A DNA stretch of 17,007 nucleotides, from the NCBI GenBank assembly GCA_964387645.1, contig CAYLYM010000085.1, positions 1 through 17,007 of the forward strand, given 5' to 3'. The position numbers were made by a program, and so were the translations under genes. Origin of the DNA: CAYLYM01 sp964387645. GTDB taxonomy: Bacteria; Calditrichota; Calditrichia; RBG-13-44-9. Every line of letters begins with the position of its first letter. Within the stretch, counting starts at the first letter, position 1. This document shows positions 14,280-17,007 of this stretch, piece after piece. The notes beneath the pieces are model-generated. The model made no database searches. It saw nothing but the letters and a program-made list of their open reading frames with translations, and was not told the origin of the DNA.

Positions 14280-15236
14280 CTAGAACTTCAACAACACCTT
14301 CAAACTCTCGGATTTTCCTGCAAGCAGAAATGCCTCTTTCCACTGCTCGAATGAAAAAATTTCGGTAATCAAATCGGTTGGGTCGACCGCTCCTTTTCGC
14401 AGTAATTGCAAAGCCAATGGAAAGGGCCCGCAGCGTGAACCAATCAGGTTAATTTCATTAATTACAATATTGGCGGGATTGAATGAGTGAGTCCCAACAT
14501 AAGTGCTTTTGAGCACTATATACCCCCTTGGCCGCACCATTTTCATTGCCAGATCCCATCCGTCCCAGGAGCCGGTAGCTTCCACCACCACATGAAAAGA
14601 ATGCTCCGGTTCACTCAAATCCTTTAATTCTTTAGTTTTAATTCCAATTTCTTTAAGCAGTGCCAATTTATGTGGATGTTTACCAACCACCAGCAATTTA
14701 TCGGTTTGAAGGCTCAACACACGGGCAATCAACTGGGCTAATTTTCCATCCCCCAGAACCGCTACTTCATATTCAGGGAGAATCTGCAGTTGTTCCAAAA
14801 TCTCGCAAGCAGCTGCAAAAGGCTCCACGAAGACCGCTTTAAAATCGGTAAGTTCTGTAGGCACCACATGTAAATTATTCACCGGCAAGGTAATGTACTC
14901 TTCCATCACACCATCTTTTCCTAAGATACCTAACACCTTTCGGTAAGGACAATGCCGTCCCAGACCCTGCATACAAAATGAACATTTACCACAAGCCAGA
15001 TTAATTTCACCCACAACCCGTTTCCCTTCAAATCCCGCTACAGTTGATTTCACCACAGTGCCAACAAACTCATGTCCCAGCACCCCTGTGAATCCCATGT
15101 ACCCCTTAAGAATCTCCAGATCAGTGTTACAGATGCCGACATAATTGACCCGAATCAGGGCTTCTCCCTCTGCCAATTCAGGAACTTCCTTCTCTATCAG
15201 GTTAAGTTCATGTCCATCAAAATAAAGTGCTTTCAT
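14280..15236 (-). CDS. Zinc-dependent medium-chain alcohol/polyol dehydrogenase
   Basis: The 318-residue protein belongs to the medium-chain dehydrogenase family, which oxidises alcohols or sugar alcohols with NAD(P). The GroES-like N-terminal half has the catalytic zinc ligands Cys36 (GICNTD), His55-Glu56 (LGHEFVG) and probably Glu138 in VEPFAA. Four cysteines at 82, 85, 88 and 96 (CGKCSFCMQGLGRHC) bind the structural zinc. The Rossmann half has VLGDGKLAQ at 160-168 as the cofactor loop. It is somewhat shorter than the usual 340-350 residues. The closest functional groups by eye are threonine, sorbitol or idonate dehydrogenases, and the substrate cannot be read from the sequence. No good Shine-Dalgarno site precedes the ATG at 15236, but the start matches the family N-terminus. 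The gene is convergent with the response regulator and ends in TAG. Confidence 0.88.
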   Translation of the reverse strand: MKALYFDGHELNLIEKEVPELAEGEALIRVNYVGICNTDLEILKGYMGFTGVLGHEFVGTVVKSTVAGFEGKRVVGEINLACGKCSFCMQGLGRHCPYRKVLGILGKDGVMEEYITLPVNNLHVVPTELTDFKAVFVEPFAAACEILEQLQILPEYEVAVLGDGKLAQLIARVLSLQTDKLLVVGKHPHKLALLKEIGIKTKELKDLSEPEHSFHVVVEATGSWDGWDLAMKMVRPRGYIVLKSTYVGTHSFNPANIVINEINLIGSRCGPFPLALQLLRKGAVDPTDLITEIFSFEQWKEAFLLAGKSESLKVLLKF

Positions 15237-15510
15237 GACAGCATACCAATTTTAGTTTTAATAAAATTCACCTCACCATCACAGATTATGTAAAAAAACA
15301 AAATTTAATCAGATCATTTTGATACCTAAGTAACACCAGCGATGGTAAAATTATTTTTGATTCATCTATTTGATACACCTGCACTATTTTTGCTCCCTAT
15401 GTAGAATTTTTTTCAGTACTAATCTTCTAATATTACCAGAAAATTGTGGTGGAATTAAAACCTAATCGCACTGTAGTCTGCCTACTGAATTGATTTGATA
15501 AATCAAACTT
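15237..15510. other. Intergenic region between the two dehydrogenase genes
   Basis: The region is AT-rich. A perfect 7-bp hairpin, TTGATTT-GAT-AAATCAA (15490-15506), lies immediately past the stop of the saccharopine dehydrogenase-like gene; it lacks a following T tract on the minus strand. The promoter of the alcohol dehydrogenase probably lies here, but none stands out. Confidence 0.4.
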
Positions 15511-16650
15511 TTAGGATATTTCTATGATCGATTCCTTATATATAATGCCGCGCTCTTTTAATCTTTCCAAAATAAATTGGACACATTCCGGTTTCTGGCC
15601 CAAATACTCTGGCGGTGATATTCCAAAACGATCATATAACCCTTCGGCTAAAAGACGTACTACCGCGGTAGCTGTATATCCAGTGGTACGGGACATGGAG
15701 GTGGTCAGAGTCTTACGGTCAAAACGATCAAAAAGATCATAAGTGTAGCGCAACCGCTTATTTTCCCTTCGGCCCTCAACCACTACTCGCATGATGGTGA
15801 TATCTTCCTCGTCGGGTTTTAGTTCCCACATCGGAAAAAGCAAACTGGCCGTCACATCGATGGGACGCACTGAGATTCCATTTACCTTGATAGGCTCCTG
15901 GCTGAAAAATCCTGTTTCGCGTAAAACAGCCATTTTCTCCGCATGCCCGGGATAACGTAAGGTTTTTTCTTTCATATTGGGCGCCGGTATGGTCTGAATC
16001 AATGTGCGCAGGCCATCGGTATTAAAGGCTTCCAGCGTGCCCACTCCTTCGAAATCCACCCGCTCAAGATCGGTAAGGGCTGGACGTGTGACCACCCTTC
16101 CGTTCTCCACAAAGCGGGCTGTCCGAGTATATTCCTCAATCACATCCAACGGCGAAAATACCGCTTTGTATTCATAAGGCCACTGTCGAACTATTGGTAG
16201 ACCGCCTACATAAATATGCACGGATTCCGTTTCATCCAATAGATGATCTACATAACCGATGAGGATATTGCTCATCCCGGGAGCCACTCCGCAATCCATG
16301 ATTGCAATGACGCCCTTTTCTTTAGCCAGCTTATTCAAAGTAAAAGGATCTTCGGGAAAAAATGCGATATCCACAACATGCTTACCGGCTTCTATGACCG
16401 TTTTAAACGTCTGATAGCCAATGAATCCTGGTACCGCATCCATCACAAGGTCAAAATCACTCACCATTTTCTTCAGTTGACCGGGATTGGATAAATCCGC
16501 TTGAATGGTTTGAATATCACATTTTTCCTTTAAATACAACAAACGTTTTGCATCACGATCGGCTGCAGTAACCTGAAATCGGGTGTCCTGAGCCAGGTCC
16601 ACCACCATAGCACTTCCTACACGTCCCGCTCCAAGCACAAGCACTTTCAT
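15511..16650 (-). CDS. Saccharopine dehydrogenase family protein, possibly lysine 6-dehydrogenase-like
   Basis: The 379-residue protein opens with the dinucleotide-binding loop VLGAGRVGSAM (Gly7-Gly12 region) and an acidic residue at the end of the second strand (AADRD). It continues with family motifs such as AVPGFIGYQTFKTVIEAGKH, VDIAFFPED and MDCGVAPGMSNIL. The C-terminal catalytic half is of the saccharopine dehydrogenase type. Members reduce or oxidise the C-N bond of saccharopine or lysine, or act in carboxynorspermidine synthesis. Length and motif order resemble single-domain lysine 6-dehydrogenases, but I cannot settle the substrate. Translation starts at the ATG at 16648-16650, with AAAGGAGG upstream. 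It lies 274 bases upstream of the alcohol dehydrogenase on the same strand, so the two may or may not be co-transcribed. No other lysine-pathway gene is visible. Confidence 0.88.
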   Translation of the reverse strand: MKVLVLGAGRVGSAMVVDLAQDTRFQVTAADRDAKRLLYLKEKCDIQTIQADLSNPGQLKKMVSDFDLVMDAVPGFIGYQTFKTVIEAGKHVVDIAFFPEDPFTLNKLAKEKGVIAIMDCGVAPGMSNILIGYVDHLLDETESVHIYVGGLPIVRQWPYEYKAVFSPLDVIEEYTRTARFVENGRVVTRPALTDLERVDFEGVGTLEAFNTDGLRTLIQTIPAPNMKEKTLRYPGHAEKMAVLRETGFFSQEPIKVNGISVRPIDVTASLLFPMWELKPDEEDITIMRVVVEGRRENKRLRYTYDLFDRFDRKTLTTSMSRTTGYTATAVVRLLAEGLYDRFGISPPEYLGQKPECVQFILERLKERGIIYKESIIEIS

Positions 16651-16953
16651 ACCAGAGTCCTCCTTTGAAATAATTCTATTCCATACTCAAAATCAAATTA
16701 AAAAGCACCAACTATAGATTCAAATCGAAATTAACTCTTTAAAACTGAAAACTTTATGGAATTCTTTAAAATAACTACGTTCTCTCTGGCAAATTTTAAA
16801 ATTAATTTTTCATCTTCTCTTAAACGAATTTTTGAACTACTATCCGAGGTTTTGTAGTACTTTATTCACAAAAGCGTTATGACATAAAGTTTAATTAAAT
16901 ATATTCTGATTTCTTGATTTTTTAATATTGCTTATACTTTTTAATACCCGAAA
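16651..16953. other. AT-rich upstream region of the saccharopine dehydrogenase-like gene
   Basis: No gene or structured RNA is visible. The stretch presumably carries the promoter of the minus-strand gene that begins at 16650. Confidence 0.4.
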
Positions 16954-17007
16954 TCATTGCTGTTCAAAATAATTTAAAATTTCTTTATCCCTCCTTATAA
17001 AATAAGG
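16954..17007 (-). CDS. Possible C-terminal tail of a minus-strand gene entering from the right edge
   Basis: One minus-strand frame is open from the edge to a TGA at 16954-16956 and encodes 17 residues (PYFIRRDKEILNYFEQQ). It is too short to identify. AAGGAGGG at about 16987-16995 on the same strand lies inside it and could instead be a ribosome-binding site, but only an 11-codon frame follows it. Confidence 0.2.
   Translation of the reverse strand, partial: PYFIRRDKEILNYFEQQ

Overview
This AT-rich bacterial window uses clear Shine-Dalgarno sites (AGGAGG-type) and the standard stop codons. Several features suggest a free-living, Gram-negative-type bacterium, perhaps from the Calditrichota/KSB1/FCB neighbourhood: Tat-type signal peptides on a GH106-like glycosidase and a sulfatase, an archaeal-type phosphoglycerate mutase, an NtrB/NtrC pair, and an ECF sigma factor with a zinc-binding anti-sigma factor. 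That placement rests on gene content only and is weak.

Layout. Positions 1-361 are mostly non-coding, with a possible gene tail and a leader for the first gene. A large exported GH106-like glycosidase (362-3163, +) is visibly richer in G+C than everything after it. It is followed by about 900 bases of decayed DNA that hold a broken glycerophosphodiester phosphodiesterase (about 3415-3780, -). A regulatory module follows: a small membrane protein (4087-4431, -) diverges from an ECF sigma factor (4575-5153, +), which overlaps its anti-sigma factor (5153-5665, +). The DNA between the divergent genes carries a perfect 12-bp inverted repeat whose arms form the -35 parts of two mirror-image promoters, each TGCAAC-N16-TGTC. 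A permuted papain-like hydrolase (5923-6537, -) and a sulfatase gene broken by two in-frame stops (6583-7974, -) follow.

After an empty AT-rich stretch come queF (8511-8945, -), a hairpin/repeat region with a rho-independent terminator, and the archaeal-type phosphoglycerate mutase (9360-10568, -). A histidine kinase and a sigma-54-dependent response regulator form a tight operon on the + strand (10882-14086). They converge on a zinc-dependent dehydrogenase (14280-15236, -), upstream of which lies a saccharopine/lysine dehydrogenase-like gene (15511-16650, -). The last 350 bases are nearly empty and may hold the tail of another minus-strand gene.

How the genes fit together. The glycosidase and dead sulfatase look like parts of a polysaccharide-use capability, one component of which has been lost. 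The most interesting live unit is the ECF module: the sequence predicts that the sigma factor drives both its own operon and the divergent membrane-protein gene from symmetric promoters. The membrane protein would then be a regulon member and possibly a third component of the signalling system.
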